From assembly GCA_028823235.1 (NCBI GenBank), contig JAPKBW010000014.1, positions 1-64,000 on the forward strand: DNA of 64,000 nt, in the 5' to 3' direction. The notes under the pieces are model-generated. The model did no database searches. It saw nothing but the letters and a program-made list of their open reading frames with translations, and was not told the DNA's origin. Of this stretch, positions 62,952-64,000 are shown piece after piece; position 1 is the stretch's first letter; each line of letters begins with the position of its first letter. Source of the DNA: Longimicrobiales bacterium. Lineage in GTDB: Bacteria; Gemmatimonadota; Gemmatimonadetes; Longimicrobiales; Gaopeijiaceae. Made by a program: the position numbers and the translations under genes.

Positions 62952-64000
62952 GCAGGTCGGGGCTGTCCAGGTTCAGGATCTGACTTTTCTGTCGTTGGAG
63001 AACGGGCCCTACGTCCCGTTCGAGAAACCGGGTGACCTGCTCGGGCGCGCGACCGACGAAACGCAGCGGGTCGACCATGCCTGCGAGGTCATCCGCGCTG
63101 AGTCCGAAGGCGTCGTCTCCGGCAATTCTGTCGAGCAGGTCGGCACTTGCACCCTCTTCCTTCATGCGTCGAGCGGCGGCCATCGAGTGCTGTCGAAGGA
63201 GTTCATGCAGCTCCTGACGATCGCCTCCACGTGACGTCGCGTGCATCAAGATCGTCTCTGTCGCCATGAAGGGAAGATGCTCGGCGAGATTCCTTTTCAC
63301 GACCTGTGGATTCACGATCAATCCACTCGATACGTTTTCGAGGAGGACGAGACATCCGTCGAGCGCTAGGAAGGCATCGGGCACAGAAATGCGTCGATTT
63401 GCCGAGTCGTCGAGCGTTCGCTCCAACCACTGTGTCGCAGCAGTGAATGCCGGGTCCTGCGAGAGGACGATGACGTGACGGGCGAGCGCGCACATGCGCT
63501 CCGCGCGCATGGGATTCCGCTTGTACGGCATCGCGGATGACCCGATCTGCTCGGCCTCAAAGGGTTCCTCGACCTCACGGAGGTGGGCCAGCAGCCGGAG
63601 ATCGTGAGCGATCTTCGACACGGAGGCCGCGACTCCTGCAAGCGACGCTTGCACCGCGTAGTCGACCTTTCGCGCGTATGTCTGCCCGCTCACAGGATAC
63701 GTCGATTCAAATCCCATCCGCCGACCGACTGCAGAGTCCAGTTCATCGACCTTGTCGCCAGCCCCTTCGAACAGCTCCAGGAATGACGCCTGTGTTCCGG
63801 TGGTCCCTTTCACACCACGGAACCGTAGAGTTGCGATTCGGTGGTCCAGTTCCTCCAGATCGAGGAGTAGGTCTTGAATCCAGAGCGTCGCTCGTTTTCC
63901 CACGGTCGTGGGCTGAGCCGGCTGGAAGTGGGTGTATCCGAGAGTCGGGAGCGAGGCATGCTCCTCAGCGAAGGCTGAAAGCGCCTCGACGCAACGAACC
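62944..64000 (-). CDS. purB: Adenylosuccinate lyase PurB, eukaryotic-like type (5' end outside the window)
   Basis: The C-terminal 350 or so codons of PurB, which splits SAICAR and adenylosuccinate. The frame runs open to the right edge, so the start is missing; an apparent start at 63903 is a GTG within the gene. Visible motifs are [40 protein letters not shown] and the signature [18 protein letters not shown]. These segments follow the human-type ADSL closely, and differ from the short Bacillus-type enzyme. It overlaps purC by 8 bases and is the first visible gene of the operon. Confidence 0.95.
   Translation of the reverse strand, partial: VRCVEALSAFAEEHASLPTLGYTHFQPAQPTTVGKRATLWIQDLLLDLEELDHRIATLRFRGVKGTTGTQASFLELFEGAGDKVDELDSAVGRRMGFESTYPVSGQTYARKVDYAVQASLAGVAASVSKIAHDLRLLAHLREVEEPFEAEQIGSSAMPYKRNPMRAERMCALARHVIVLSQDPAFTAATQWLERTLDDSANRRISVPDAFLALDGCLVLLENVSSGLIVNPQVVKRNLAEHLPFMATETILMHATSRGGDRQELHELLRQHSMAAARRMKEEGASADLLDRIAGDDAFGLSADDLAGMVDPLRFVGRAPEQVTRFLERDVGPVLQRQKSQILNLDSPDLHV

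Overview
The window reads as a 64 kb piece of a G+C-rich, diderm (Gram-negative-type) bacterial chromosome. Signs of this are several lipoprotein signal sequences, a beta-barrel outer-membrane protein, a meso-DAP-type MurE, an FtsQ/FtsL/FtsW divisome, and phosphatidylserine synthase plus decarboxylase. The gene content and order (peptidase-rich, prolyl-oligopeptidase-type S9 enzymes, PASTA-bearing FtsI, MtaB/MiaB pair) resemble Gemmatimonadota; this assignment is inference, not proof. No rRNA, tRNA, CRISPR array, insertion sequence or prophage was seen.

Region 1 (1-18 kb) is accessory and metabolic. It holds a peptide-scavenging group: dipeptidyl peptidase IV, an M19 dipeptidase, an Na+/solute symporter with a 35-residue membrane micro-protein translationally coupled to it, and an M28 carboxypeptidase. 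It also holds FdhD and MobA for molybdenum cofactor enzymes, a cytochrome c lipoprotein, an orphan sensor kinase, GlpQ-GlpD for glycerophosphodiester use, a DUF2911 protein and a thioesterase. This stretch is full of broken genes. I count six: a REC/HD-GYP regulator reduced to its two ends, a Yip1 protein with one in-frame TGA, the first 48 codons of an acyltransferase-like gene, the last quarter of an FAD oxidoreductase, a small coiled-coil membrane protein with two frame changes, and a CsgG/LpoB-like lipoprotein whose frame is kept over about 840 bases but cut by two TAG codons.

Region 2 (18-44 kb) begins with a secreted TPR protein, which has a perfect CRP-type palindrome upstream and a strong terminator. 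It is followed by the division and cell wall (dcw) cluster mraZ-rsmH-ftsL-ftsI-murE-murF-mraY-murD-ftsW-murG-murC-ftsQ-ftsA-ftsZ. Nearly every junction in it overlaps by 1-8 bases. Upstream of mraZ are a sigma70-like promoter and three TGGG boxes exactly 10 bp apart, the expected MraZ operator. murB and ddl are not in the cluster. Then come an M23 lipoprotein, a VWA-like membrane protein, ftsY, recG and asnS.

Region 3 (44-55 kb) carries a D-2-hydroxyacid dehydrogenase, mazG (minus strand), alr coupled to an unknown lipoprotein and an outer-membrane protein, the tRNA methylthiotransferases mtaB-miaB with lapA, and class I fructose-1,6-bisphosphatase.

Region 4 (54.5-64 kb, minus strand) is one purine operon read from the right edge: purB-purC-psd-pssA-purS-purQ-purL-purF-add. 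Five of its junctions overlap, so phosphatidylethanolamine synthesis (psd, pssA) is embedded in IMP synthesis. The purB product is of the eukaryotic-like adenylosuccinate lyase type. fbp and add meet tail to tail and share a CTAG stop overlap.
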